Virus record (IMG/VR): IMGVR_UViG_3300020179_000054
Location: 1-46,617 of that record
DNA from: a virus
Strand: one strand, 5' to 3'
Length of the DNA: 46,617 nt
Shown: positions 27,887 to 37,440 of the stretch, piece after piece
How positions within the stretch are numbered: position 1 is the stretch's first letter
Layout of the letters: every line of letters starts with the position of its first letter
Position numbers and translations under genes: made by a program
The notes under the pieces: model-generated
Seen by the model: the letters and a program-made list of their open reading frames with translations, nothing else
Database searches by the model: none
Told to the model about the DNA's origin: nothing

Positions 27887-27892
27887 TTACAA
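27862..27892 (+). promoter_or_regulatory. 11-bp perfect inverted repeat overlapping the primase promoter
   Basis: Arms TTGTAACAAAT (27862-27872) and ATTTGTTACAA (27882-27892) flank a 9-base loop. The right arm covers the -7 element, so the palindrome could be a repressor or activator site. It could also be an RNA stem-loop of the kind found in promoter-early stem-loop cassettes of T4-like phages. No T-run follows, so a terminator is less likely. Confidence 0.55.
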
Positions 27893-27917
27893 GTATTATT
27901 TTCCGTAAAGTGTGGTT

Positions 27918-28871
27918 ATGATAAATTACGATTTGTTATCTCTTGTTGAGAAAGTTCTTGGTAAAGGTAGAAGAACATCTGGCAACAATTATTCATTCTT
28001 TTCACCTTTCATCAGTCATTACAAACCAAAACTTGAAATTGATTTAACTGTAAACAATAACGGTGAAAATCCATGGCATTGTTGGGTTAGTAATGCTAAA
28101 GGTAGAAGTATAGTTTCACTATTCAAAAAAGTAAAAGCAGGTAAACAATACCTAGATGACTTAAATAAAATACTCAAAACAAAAAATCTATACATTAAAG
28201 ATAAATCCGAAACAAAAGAAGAATTGGTTTTACCAAAAGAATTTATCCGTTTATACGAATACCCAAAGATAAAAGACATTCAAGTAAAAATGCAAATGAA
28301 ACAAGCATTAAATTATTTGAAATCAAGAGGAATTGGTAGAACGGATATATTGCGTTATGGGATTGGTTATTGTCCTAATGGTAATTATTCTGGCAGAATT
28401 ATTGTTCCATCTTATGATGAAAACTTCAATCTAAACTTTTTTGTTTCTCGTTCTATTTTTGAAGAAGACACATTAAAATATAAAAATCCAAAATGGAGTA
28501 AAGATGTTATTGGATTTGATTGTTTTATTGATTGGGATGAACCGGTTACACTTGTTGAAGGTGTATTCGATGCAATTACTGCACGATATAATGCAGTTCC
28601 ACTCTTCGGCAAAATTATTCAACCAAAACTTCGAGAAAGAATTTTACTTCGCAAACCACCAAAAATAATTGTTGCACTTGATAATGATGCTTATTCGGAT
28701 GCCATAAAAATATCTTCATCGCTTCTATCAGAAGGTATAAATGTTTCAATAGTTCAAATGCAAAGTAAAGATATAAATGAAATGGGTTTCAAGGATTTTT
28801 CAAGTTTGAAATCAGTTACACCACCAACAGACAGTTATGATATAATTAAACAAAGGATATTATATGCTTAA
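27918..28871 (+). CDS. 61: DNA primase, gp61/DnaG type, TOPRIM fold
   Basis: A 317-residue protein; I choose ATG 27918 over GTG 27912 because it better fits the promoter distance. The TOPRIM signature is clear: TLVEGVFDAITA with Glu214 and IIVALDNDAYSD with Asp255 and Asp257. Upstream, YLKSRGIGRTDILRYGIGYC and GRIIVPSYDENFNLNFFVSR match the RNA polymerase domain of DnaG-type primases. The N-terminal zinc-binding region is recognisable by shape (FFSPFISHYKPKLEID, NPWHCWVSNAKGRSIVSLF), but the expected Cys/His ligands are mostly replaced (Ser-Pro-Phe-Ile-Ser-His; only one Cys). It would make RNA primers with the phage helicase. It overlaps the MRE11-RAD50 gene by eight bases. Confidence 0.85.
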   Translation: MINYDLLSLVEKVLGKGRRTSGNNYSFFSPFISHYKPKLEIDLTVNNNGENPWHCWVSNAKGRSIVSLFKKVKAGKQYLDDLNKILKTKNLYIKDKSETKEELVLPKEFIRLYEYPKIKDIQVKMQMKQALNYLKSRGIGRTDILRYGIGYCPNGNYSGRIIVPSYDENFNLNFFVSRSIFEEDTLKYKNPKWSKDVIGFDCFIDWDEPVTLVEGVFDAITARYNAVPLFGKIIQPKLRERILLRKPPKIIVALDNDAYSDAIKISSSLLSEGINVSIVQMQSKDINEMGFKDFSSLKSVTPPTDSYDIIKQRILYA

Positions 28872-31800
28872 AGAAACATTGTGGTCAGGCGGACTTTCCC
28901 GTGTTGATACCATATTACATATTGCTGATGTTCACATTCGTAATCTAAAAAGACACGATGAATATAGAAGTGTGTTCAAAAAACTTTATGATATTTGTGA
29001 AAGTAAAGTAAAAGAAAATCCTAACACAATAATATATCTTGCCGGTGACATCGTTCATGCAAAAACAGACATGACACCTGAACTTGTTAATATGGTTACT
29101 GAATTTCTTGATACTCTTTCAAGAATTGCACCAACAATTTTGATTGCAGGTAATCACGACTGTAACTTGAATAACATGAGTAGAATGGATGCACTTTCAC
29201 CGATTGTTTCTATGATAAATGGTGAAATGAATGAATTATTTTATCTAAAACAAACCGGTGTATACTCATTGGAGAATGTTGATTTTTTTCTTAATTCTGT
29301 TTACGAAAATCCAAAAGACTTTATTTTAGCAAATGATGTTCAAAGTGATAGAGCAAAAATAGTATTGTATCATGGACCAGTTGATAGAGCAGCAACCGAT
29401 GCCGGTGTTCTTATGAAACACAATGATGTAAAGATTGAAATGTTTGATGGGTTCGACTATGGTATGTTTGGAGATATTCATAAGTTTCAATATCTTGATG
29501 TTGATGGTAAGTTTGCTTATGCGGGTTCACTCATACAACAAAATTATGGTGAAGGTTTAGTTCACGGTATCATTGAATGGGATATTAAGAATAAAAAATC
29601 AAAGTTTATTGAAATTGAAAACGATTGGTCATATCACACTATTGATGTTGAAAACGGTAAAATTAAAAAGTTGCCAACAAAGTGGACAAAGTATAATTCT
29701 ATTCGTTTGAGAATATCAAACACACAACATTCAGAAGTTAATCAAATAATGACTGAACTAAAATCATTGACAAATGTTATAGATATTAGGACACAACATC
29801 TTGTTGGTTCAAGTAATGGTAATGTTCAAACAAAAGTAAATCCAATTGGTAAAATTCGTGATGTTGAATACCAAAACAAACTTATTACTAATTATGTAAA
29901 CGATAAGTTTTCAGTAACAGACGATATACTTGAAAAGATTAGGGGTATAAATAGAAATGTAAATACCAAATTATCAGAAAGTGATGTTGTTCGTAATCTT
30001 ATATGGAAACCAATTTCATTTGAATTTGAAAATATGTTTTCATACGGTAAGGGTAATAGAATACAATTAGATGGGATGAATGGAATATACGGATTGTTTG
30101 CACCAAATGCAAGTGGTAAGTCTTCCATTCTTGATGCAATTATGTTCTGTCTATTTGATAAATGCTCGAGAACATTCAAAGCAGCACAAGTTCTCAATAA
30201 TAAAAAAGATAACTTTCAATGTAAACTACATTTTATGATTGGTGAGAAAAACTTTTACATAAAGAGAGTTGCCACGAAAGAAAAGAAAGGAAATGTAAAA
30301 GTTAATGTAGATTTTTGGTATGAAGAAAACGGTGATTTGGTATCACTCAACGGCGAAGACCGTGATGGGACTAATTACGCCATACGGAAGTATATCGGAA
30401 CTTATGATGATTTTGTCCTAACGGCAATGTCATTGCAAGGTAATAATACAAACTTCGTAGATAAAGCACAAAAGGATAGAAAGGATTTGTTGGCACAATT
30501 CTTTGACTTAAATTTATTTGAGGAACTAAATTCTATTGCTACGGATGAAGTGAAGGGATTACAGGCATTGGTCAAGGAATTTAAGAAACAAGACCATTCA
30601 ACAAAATTAGCAGATGCCATTGGTATTCATAAAGCAAATACAATACTTTTGGAAGAAACAACTGATCAGAAGGGTTATATTGAGAAAAAAATAGAAAAAT
30701 TAACCGTTTTCATTTCCGAATTAAATAAAAAACTAATACCGATTGCAGACAATTTTTCTTCCAAATCTGTCCAATCATTATTAGATAAGAGATATTTATT
30801 AGATAGAAAGAGTAATGATTTAATAAATGAAATAAAGTCATTAGAGGATGAATTGGGTGATGCAAAAACATCACATGAAAAGTATATTGGTTTATCAAAA
30901 GAGTTTGATAAAGAAACTCTTATGGAAAAGAAAGAAAGGATTGACATTGTTCGTAACCGAATAACAGAACTTGAAGCTGATTTGCGTAGTGTAAAGTTAA
31001 AAGTCCAACATTGTCAAGATAAAATTGATAATTTGAAAGACCATGAGTATGATCCAAACTGTGAGTTTTGTGTAAATAATGTTTTTGTTAAGGATGCAGA
31101 AAGAGCAAAATCACAGATTTGGGGATTTGAACAAGACAGAGATGAATTGAATTTTGAATTGCGTAATTTGAACGAGGAATTTACAAAAAATTCACCCGTT
31201 TATTCTGAATTAGAAAAATTACATTCTCTCGAAAATAGTGCTTTCAAATATGAGAAACAAATTTATTCGGTAGAAAAACAAATTTTTTCTGCAAAAGAAG
31301 AACAGAAAAGAATACATGATGAAATTGGTAACATAGATATTCAGATTGAAAAGTATAAAGAAAATGAAGATGCCATCAATCAGAATAACAAAATTCAATC
31401 AGAAATTGATGAATTGGAAACTGAAAAGAATACTCTATTAAAAGTTGAATTGAAGAAAATTGATGAAAGTATTTTAGAGTATAATGGAAATGTAAAGGTT
31501 AGTGAAAAGGTAATAGATGAATGTGAAGTATCTATACAAAAGTTGAAAGACCTTGAAAAAGAATATGAAGCATACGATTATTATTTGAAGGCGGTAAATA
31601 GAAACGGTGTTCCGTATGAATTGATAAGTAATGCTTTGCCAAGTATTCAAGAAGAAACAAATAATATATTGGCAAATGTGGTTGATTTTCAAGTCCTATT
31701 TGATACAGACGGAAAGAGTATTAACACATACATAGTATATGACGATGACCGTTTTTGGAATTTGGAATTGTCAAGTGGTATGGAAAAATTTATTTCATCA

Positions 31801-32043
31801 CTTGCCATAAGAACAGCATTGATACAAGTTTCGTCTTTACCAAGACCAAACTTTATTGCAATAGATGAAGGATTGGGTGTTCTTGATCCAACAGTTATGG
31901 CAAACTTCTCTCTGTTCATGGAGTATTTGAAAACACAATTTGAGTTTGTGATACTTATATCACACATAGATAGTGTTCGTGACATGGTGGACAATCACAT
32001 TGAGATTAAAAAAGAAAACGGATTTTCTAAAATAGAGACATAA
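28864..32043 (+). CDS. single-chain MRE11-RAD50 (gp47-gp46) recombination nuclease
   Basis: A 1059-residue protein containing both subunits normally encoded separately. Residues about 10-370 are an MRE11/SbcD/gp47 phosphoesterase: ADVHIR (Asp22, His24), AGDIVH (Asp62), GNHD (96-99), LYHGPVD and GDIHKF (203-208). Residues about 385-1059 are RAD50/SbcC/gp46: Walker A GLFAPNASGKSS with Lys419, a long coiled coil, a zinc-hook CEFC (Cys733, Cys736), the signature LSSGMEKF (969-976) and Walker B FIAIDEGLGVLD (Asp1001, Glu1002). The complex resects DNA ends for recombination-dependent replication and host DNA breakdown. T4 has two genes (339 and 560 residues). The frame is continuous with no internal stop, so the fusion is visible directly. 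Confidence 0.93.
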   Translation: MLKETLWSGGLSRVDTILHIADVHIRNLKRHDEYRSVFKKLYDICESKVKENPNTIIYLAGDIVHAKTDMTPELVNMVTEFLDTLSRIAPTILIAGNHDCNLNNMSRMDALSPIVSMINGEMNELFYLKQTGVYSLENVDFFLNSVYENPKDFILANDVQSDRAKIVLYHGPVDRAATDAGVLMKHNDVKIEMFDGFDYGMFGDIHKFQYLDVDGKFAYAGSLIQQNYGEGLVHGIIEWDIKNKKSKFIEIENDWSYHTIDVENGKIKKLPTKWTKYNSIRLRISNTQHSEVNQIMTELKSLTNVIDIRTQHLVGSSNGNVQTKVNPIGKIRDVEYQNKLITNYVNDKFSVTDDILEKIRGINRNVNTKLSESDVVRNLIWKPISFEFENMFSYGKGNRIQLDGMNGIYGLFAPNASGKSSILDAIMFCLFDKCSRTFKAAQVLNNKKDNFQCKLHFMIGEKNFYIKRVATKEKKGNVKVNVDFWYEENGDLVSLNGEDRDGTNYAIRKYIGTYDDFVLTAMSLQGNNTNFVDKAQKDRKDLLAQFFDLNLFEELNSIATDEVKGLQALVKEFKKQDHSTKLADAIGIHKANTILLEETTDQKGYIEKKIEKLTVFISELNKKLIPIADNFSSKSVQSLLDKRYLLDRKSNDLINEIKSLEDELGDAKTSHEKYIGLSKEFDKETLMEKKERIDIVRNRITELEADLRSVKLKVQHCQDKIDNLKDHEYDPNCEFCVNNVFVKDAERAKSQIWGFEQDRDELNFELRNLNEEFTKNSPVYSELEKLHSLENSAFKYEKQIYSVEKQIFSAKEEQKRIHDEIGNIDIQIEKYKENEDAINQNNKIQSEIDELETEKNTLLKVELKKIDESILEYNGNVKVSEKVIDECEVSIQKLKDLEKEYEAYDYYLKAVNRNGVPYELISNALPSIQEETNNILANVVDFQVLFDTDGKSINTYIVYDDDRFWNLELSSGMEKFISSLAIRTALIQVSSLPRPNFIAIDEGLGVLDPTVMANFSLFMEYLKTQFEFVILISHIDSVRDMVDNHIEIKKENGFSKIET

Positions 32044-32054
32044 TTGAGAAATAG

Positions 32055-35000
32055 ATGATAAGACGAGAATTACAAAGTAAAAATTTGGGCAGAGTTCGTA
32101 CACGATTTGAAGATAAAACTTCAAATTCTCCTAATTTTATCAATGTAACTTCAAAACAAAATTTGATAAAATCTGGTAAAAATCATTTTACATATAAGCC
32201 AAATTTTAAATATCTATCATCAAACTTTCCAATTGAAATTGATATTGTTGCTAGTAATGGTAGAACAATTTATTATGAAAGTACAAATAAATTGGATGTT
32301 GATGGATCTAGAATTTTATCAATATACATATATGATATAAACCTTATTGGTGAAATTAGTATTATATTTGTTGGAACGGCATCCCATGATTTATCATTAA
32401 AAAGTCTTCCAAGGAACGACGTAGTTAGTAGAAATTTTAAGTACATCCATAGGATGAATTTAAATTCTTTTGAAAAAAATGACTCAAAAATTATATTTTC
32501 AAAAACCCCTTCATTTGATATAAAAGAAATTTCTTCTTATGTTATTGAAGAAAAATTTGATGACAAAAAATTAAAAAAATTAAGTGGAACTGGATCTTAT
32601 TCGTATAATGCAGATTCTGTTTCATTAATTGACGGTAAAAATGAATTCAAACCTGAAATGAAAGGTGGAACTGTATCCTTTCCTTTTCTATCAAAACTAA
32701 CATTTCCATCTGGATCTAGAGCATACGGTGATCAACCATTTAAAACTTCTGTTGCGGCATTCCGTGCTCCAGCAAGAATAACTCTTGAAGATAGAATGTT
32801 TGTAACCGCATCTTTCGGAAGAGATAGAGGTTTATTAAAACCAGTCACTTCTATACAACAGCAACACTATGTGATTGAATATAATGATAGTTCAAAACAA
32901 AGGGTAATAACGGAAAATCTTAAACCGTATGCTAAAATAGATATTACTAATTTAGATGTAGATACTGGTAAGGTAACAAGGGTAAAAGTTCATACGAAAA
33001 GTTCATTCCGCCCATCAAGTGAATTTGAATTGGCTTATGATGGTGAGGTTTATCCAAAAAATACATTAGTTGAGTCAAATAATAATATAATTGAAAATCC
33101 TTTGGGAGTTTTTGATAATAAATTGATATTGACAGTTTCGGGATCAACAACCACATCTTCAATTGATCCTGTTAATTATTGGAGAGTTGAAGCAATAAAC
33201 GGTGCTCCGGGTGCTACAAAAGTAACCAGTTCAAGGTTTATTCCAAATGGAATACAACTTGTTCCATCCATAGGATCTACTCTTTCTGGAAATCAAGAAC
33301 ATTTACTAATACAAACATCCAGTTATGCAACAACTTTTGTTGCAAATTCTGTTTACAATCTGTCATTTAATTATTCATTAGGTACACCGCAACAAGATAC
33401 TAGACCGCAAAAAATTGCAGTTTATATTGAAGGAAGTGCATTTGTAAATAATTCACCACACGGAAAGTATTTGGGTGATGTACCTGGAACTGGATCAAAT
33501 GGTGCTGTTGCTTTTAATTATTCAATTCCAATAGTTCCAAATTTTGGCGGTAACGGTGTATTAAAATTTTTAATGAGAGATAATGCAACAATATCCGATA
33601 TATCTATTAAAGAAAAATTAGATTTAGGGTTTTCACCTAGTAATACTATTCTATACGTTCCTATTAAAAATGTTCATAGAAATGAATATTTAGATTTTAA
33701 ATTTGAATTTTTTGATTTTACATCTAAACCCGCAGATAAAAGTTTCATCAAAACAGGAATTCCTTTTGTTGGCGGTAATCTATATGCAGCTGGTAATGAT
33801 ACCACAATAAATGGTGGTAGATTTACCGGTTCATTCAATGGCCAATTTACAGGAAATCTAACAGGTTCAGTAGCAGGAACATCAGGATATGCAATATCTG
33901 CATCTTATGCACACAATGCTACTACTATTACTGGTTCAAATGGAACCAACGGATCATCAGGTGAATCTGGTTCCCCTGGAGCAAATGGTACATCGGGAAC
34001 GAATGGATCATCCGGTGCTCAAGGTGCTCCCGGTGCTGGTGGTGCTAATGGATCAAACGGTTCATCCGGTTCGGATGGATCATCCGGAACAGGTGGCTCA
34101 TCTGGAAATAATGGTAGTTCTGGTGAAAGTGGATCCGGAGGTTCTTCCGGAACAAGTGGATCATCCGGATCAGATGGTTCATCTGGCCAATCTGGAACTG
34201 CCGGTTCTGGTGGCACATCTGGATCTTCTGGATCATCAGGATCTTCTGGATCATCAGGATCTTCTGGATCATCAGGATCTTCTGGATCATCTGGTGAAAC
34301 ATATGGTACATCTGGAACTTCGGGCACATCTGGAACAAGCGGTAGTTCTGGAGAAAATGGTTCTCAAGGTTCTACTGGTTCAGCTGGAACTTCAGGAACT
34401 TCTGGTACATCCGGTGAAACATTTGGTACATCGGGAACAACCGGTACATCTGGAACAACCGGTACATCAGGTTCTTCCGGTATAGATGGTACATCTGGAA
34501 CAACCGGTACATCAGGTTCTTCCGGTATAGATGGTACATCGGGAACAACAGGCACATCTGGAACAACCGGTACATCTGGAACAACCGGTACATCTGGTAC
34601 AACGGGTACTTCTGGTACATCCGGTGAAACATATGGGACATCTGGAAGTGGTGGAAGCTCTGGAACTTCTGGAACATCAGGATCAAGTGCATCATCTGGT
34701 ACATCTGGAACAACAGGTACATCTGGAACAACAGGCACATCTGGAACAACCGGTACATCTGGAACAACAGGCACATCTGGAACAACCGGTACATCTGGAA
34801 CAACAGGCACATCTGGAACAACCGGTACATCTGGAACAAGTGGTAGTACGGGTTCATCTGGATTTTCTGGTGATAAGTATACAACATCATCAAGCACTAG
34901 TAATACGATTGGAACTGGATCAAAAACATTTACAGTGGAAACTAATTTGTCTTTTATTGTAGGTCAAGTTATTATTATTGCATATGATTCTAATAATAAA

Positions 35001-37376
35001 ATGCTTGGTGTAGTTACTTCGTACAATAGTGGAAATGGTCAATTTGTAGTTAATATAGATGGAAGTGTTGGTAGTGGCACATATTCAACGTGGTCAATAT
35101 CTTTAGCTGGAGTAAATGGTTCATCTGGATCTTCAGGATCTTCAGGATCTTCTGGATTATCTGGTTCATCTGGATCATCAGGAACAGATGGATCATCTGG
35201 AACAAACGGACAAAATGGTACATCTGGAACAAACGGACAAAATGGTACATCTGGAACAAATGGTGTAAAAGGAGATACCGGTGATGCGGGCACATCCGGT
35301 ACATCTGGAACTGCTGGATCATCTGGTCAAACATATGGAACATCTGGAACTGCTGGATCATCTGGAATTGATGGTTCAGATGGTACATTTGGAACATCAG
35401 GAACAAATGGAACATCCGGAACAGCTGGATCATCTGGTATAAAAGGAGATACCGGTTCTGGTGGCACATCCGGATCATCCGGCGAAAATGGAACGTCTGG
35501 ATCATCTGGAACCACAGGCACATCCGGCGAAAATGGAACGTCTGGATCATCTGGTGAAAATGGAAGTTCTGGAACAAGTGGAGATCGTGGTACATCTGGA
35601 TCATCTGGAACCGGTGGAACATCCGGATCAAGTGGTATAAACGGTATTAATGGTACAAGTGGAAGTGGTGGTTCATCCGGTACGGATGGTACATTTGGGA
35701 CATCGGGATTATCTGGAACCAATGGCACATCTGGAACTAGTGGGATTCAGGGAATGCCTGGATCATCGGGAACATCTGCAACTTCTGGAACAAATGGAAC
35801 ATCAGGAACATCAGGTAGTGCGGGTTCGGATGGATCATCTGGATCTTCTGGTGTAAAGGGAGATACTGGTGTTCCGGGAACATCTGGAACTTCAGGAACT
35901 GCTGGTTCATCCGGATCAAATGGTGTGATGGGTCCTTCAGGAACATCGGGATCTTCCGGTGATTCTGGTTCTTCTGGAAGTAGTGGGACTACTGGAACTG
36001 CTGGTAGTTCTGGAACAAATGGAACTAGTGGGGGTCAGGGAATACCTGGAACATCGGGAACATCTGCAACTTCTGGAACAGATGGAACATCAGGAACATC
36101 AGGTAGTGCGGGTTCGGATGGATCATCTGGATCATCCGGTGGTAAAGGAGATACTGGTAATCCTGGAACATCAGGTTCTTCCGGTGAAAATGGTACATTT
36201 GGAACATCAGGAACAAATGGAACATCCGGAACAGCTGGTGCTTCTGGAACAAATGGAACTAGTGGAAATGCTGGAACAAGTGGATCTTCTGGACTTTTTG
36301 GTGGTAACAGTCAGAAATATATTTTTAATACAAATACTGATGATACTGATACTATTAATGGGAATTTAAAATTTAACAATGCAACATATTCTAATGTCAC
36401 ACAAATTTTTATAGACGATTTAAATTCTTCTGGCGTTGATATATCATCAACTTGGATTGCCTCATTAGATGATTCTACTAATTCTATTAGAGGAACAATT
36501 CGTATATTTAAGGAATATGATTCATCTACATTTGTAGTATTTAATATCACAACTAATAATATAACTGCTACGGGATATAAAAAAATAAATGTTTCTCATG
36601 TAGTTAGTTCTGGAACATTTGCTAATAGTGATAGTATAATAATAACATTTGCTCGGTCAGGTGATGGTGGAACTGGCGGTACATCTGGCAATACTGGTAC
36701 TGCTGGAACTTCTGGCTCAAACGGTAAAAATGGTACAGACGGATCATCCGGTAGTGCTGGTTCAGACGGATCATCGGGATCTTCTGGAGTGAGTGGAACA
36801 AACGGAACTTCTGGATCAAATGGTGTTTCAGGAACAGCAGGCACTTCAGGTACATCTGGAACAACAGGTACATCTGGAACAACAGGCACATCTGGAACAT
36901 CTGGTACTTCTGGAACAAGAGGAACATCTGGTACTTCTGGAGCAGGAGGTACTGGTGGAACTTCCGGTCAAGGTGGTACTGCTGGATCATCCGGTCAAGG
37001 TGGTACTGCTGGATCATCCGGTCAAACATTTGGTACATCTGGCTCTTCAGGTAGTGCTGGTGCTCAAGGATCTCCTGGAGTTCCAGGATCATCTGGTTCA
37101 GCAGGTTCATCTGGAATAAGTGGAACTACAAAAGATACAATTACAATCGGTGATGGAATATTAGATACATATGATGTTGTTCATACTGTAAACAGTACGG
37201 ATATTATGGTATCAGTTAGAGACATCGGTACAGACCAATTATTATATCCAATGGCTGCAGTAATTCCGGGAAATGTTACATCTTATACGGCAACCGTAAT
37301 AGATGCAGATACAGTTCAATTGGTATTTGGTGCAGCAGTTGATGTTAACCAATACAAAGTAATTATCATTGGATAA
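32055..37376 (+). CDS. giant collagen-like tail fibre with three Gly-Ser/Thr blocks
   Basis: A 1773-residue protein. Residues 1-600 are beta-rich, with an attachment-like start and a carbohydrate-binding-like region (about 340-530). FTGSFNGQFTGNLTGSVAGT then leads into collagen-like triplets Gly-X-Y with X and Y mainly Ser, Thr, Asn and Glu. The blocks span residues about 627-939, 1019-1413 and 1536-1690. The globular inserts differ: 940-1018 (KTFTVETNLSFIVGQVIIIA) and about 1416-1535 (KYIFNTNTDDTDTINGNLKF). The C-terminal domain (about 1692-1773) is a compact beta domain (DTITIGDGILDTYDVVHTVN), likely the tip or trimerisation knob. Few prolines occur, unlike animal collagen. The dense Ser/Thr content and the glycosyltransferases downstream make these blocks candidate O-glycosylation targets. 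Confidence 0.8.
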   Translation: MIRRELQSKNLGRVRTRFEDKTSNSPNFINVTSKQNLIKSGKNHFTYKPNFKYLSSNFPIEIDIVASNGRTIYYESTNKLDVDGSRILSIYIYDINLIGEISIIFVGTASHDLSLKSLPRNDVVSRNFKYIHRMNLNSFEKNDSKIIFSKTPSFDIKEISSYVIEEKFDDKKLKKLSGTGSYSYNADSVSLIDGKNEFKPEMKGGTVSFPFLSKLTFPSGSRAYGDQPFKTSVAAFRAPARITLEDRMFVTASFGRDRGLLKPVTSIQQQHYVIEYNDSSKQRVITENLKPYAKIDITNLDVDTGKVTRVKVHTKSSFRPSSEFELAYDGEVYPKNTLVESNNNIIENPLGVFDNKLILTVSGSTTTSSIDPVNYWRVEAINGAPGATKVTSSRFIPNGIQLVPSIGSTLSGNQEHLLIQTSSYATTFVANSVYNLSFNYSLGTPQQDTRPQKIAVYIEGSAFVNNSPHGKYLGDVPGTGSNGAVAFNYSIPIVPNFGGNGVLKFLMRDNATISDISIKEKLDLGFSPSNTILYVPIKNVHRNEYLDFKFEFFDFTSKPADKSFIKTGIPFVGGNLYAAGNDTTINGGRFTGSFNGQFTGNLTGSVAGTSGYAISASYAHNATTITGSNGTNGSSGESGSPGANGTSGTNGSSGAQGAPGAGGANGSNGSSGSDGSSGTGGSSGNNGSSGESGSGGSSGTSGSSGSDGSSGQSGTAGSGGTSGSSGSSGSSGSSGSSGSSGSSGSSGETYGTSGTSGTSGTSGSSGENGSQGSTGSAGTSGTSGTSGETFGTSGTTGTSGTTGTSGSSGIDGTSGTTGTSGSSGIDGTSGTTGTSGTTGTSGTTGTSGTTGTSGTSGETYGTSGSGGSSGTSGTSGSSASSGTSGTTGTSGTTGTSGTTGTSGTTGTSGTTGTSGTTGTSGTTGTSGTSGSTGSSGFSGDKYTTSSSTSNTIGTGSKTFTVETNLSFIVGQVIIIAYDSNNKMLGVVTSYNSGNGQFVVNIDGSVGSGTYSTWSISLAGVNGSSGSSGSSGSSGLSGSSGSSGTDGSSGTNGQNGTSGTNGQNGTSGTNGVKGDTGDAGTSGTSGTAGSSGQTYGTSGTAGSSGIDGSDGTFGTSGTNGTSGTAGSSGIKGDTGSGGTSGSSGENGTSGSSGTTGTSGENGTSGSSGENGSSGTSGDRGTSGSSGTGGTSGSSGINGINGTSGSGGSSGTDGTFGTSGLSGTNGTSGTSGIQGMPGSSGTSATSGTNGTSGTSGSAGSDGSSGSSGVKGDTGVPGTSGTSGTAGSSGSNGVMGPSGTSGSSGDSGSSGSSGTTGTAGSSGTNGTSGGQGIPGTSGTSATSGTDGTSGTSGSAGSDGSSGSSGGKGDTGNPGTSGSSGENGTFGTSGTNGTSGTAGASGTNGTSGNAGTSGSSGLFGGNSQKYIFNTNTDDTDTINGNLKFNNATYSNVTQIFIDDLNSSGVDISSTWIASLDDSTNSIRGTIRIFKEYDSSTFVVFNITTNNITATGYKKINVSHVVSSGTFANSDSIIITFARSGDGGTGGTSGNTGTAGTSGSNGKNGTDGSSGSAGSDGSSGSSGVSGTNGTSGSNGVSGTAGTSGTSGTTGTSGTTGTSGTSGTSGTRGTSGTSGAGGTGGTSGQGGTAGSSGQGGTAGSSGQTFGTSGSSGSAGAQGSPGVPGSSGSAGSSGISGTTKDTITIGDGILDTYDVVHTVNSTDIMVSVRDIGTDQLLYPMAAVIPGNVTSYTATVIDADTVQLVFGAAVDVNQYKVIIIG
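34221..34292 (+). repeat. 18-bp tandem repeat encoding GSSGSS
   Basis: Four near-identical units of GGATCTTCTGGATCATCA in tandem inside collagen-like block 1. The alternating use of TCT and TCA codons is preserved in every unit, indicating DNA-level duplication rather than only amino-acid selection. Confidence 0.9.
34699..34836 (+). repeat. 18-bp tandem repeats encoding GTTGTS
   Basis: Consecutive units of the form GGAACAACMGGYACATCT (alternating CAGGC/CCGGT variants). A related run lies at about 34435-34610. The alternation of two variants implies a 36-bp higher-order unit. Confidence 0.88.
35733..36178 (+). repeat. about 145-bp direct repeat, 288 bp offset, in collagen block 2
   Basis: The segment from 35733 (GGAACTAGTGGGATTCAGGG onward) recurs from 36021 at a constant offset of 288 bases with scattered substitutions. 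The same distinctive codons, including the rare GSATSG-type triplet and the GTGGTAAAGGAGATACTGG-like region, appear in both. This shows segmental duplication within the fibre gene. Confidence 0.8.
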
Positions 37377-37387
37377 AAAATCTTTTA

Positions 37388-37398
37388 CATATTTATAG
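37388..37398 (+). promoter_or_regulatory. candidate late promoter, CATATTTATAG
   Basis: This sequence lies 53 bases before the TTG start at 37441, in one of the few real intergenic gaps. No TTG element occurs at the usual -33 distance. Similar -33-less sites precede the other fibre genes, as expected for a gp55-type late sigma that needs only a -10 element. The reverse complement reads CTATAAATATG and contains the T4 late motif TATAAATA, but no gene lies on that strand. Confidence 0.4.
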
Positions 37399-37440
37399 TG
37401 AGAATGTATCAATACATACACACACTATGAGAGAGAATAA

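Noticed and set aside
34364-34897. Long minus-strand ORF rich in V-P-D-V-P repeats (and similar ones at 35327-35728, 36596-36889, 45581-46030 and 46232-46570)
   Set aside because: They are exact antisense shadows of the Gly-Ser/Thr triplets: reversing GGN-ACA/TCA-type codons gives Pro, Val and Asp codons with few stops. They have no ribosome sites, and all real genes here are on the + strand.
34872-35108. Collagen-block insert as a separate inserted gene or intein
   Set aside because: The reading frame continues through it, no intein splice residues or nuclease motifs are visible, and it is a short beta domain.
33933-36300. Repeat arrays considered as CRISPR
   Set aside because: The repeats are in frame, contiguous, vary in length and have no unique spacers of constant size. 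They encode collagen-like protein.
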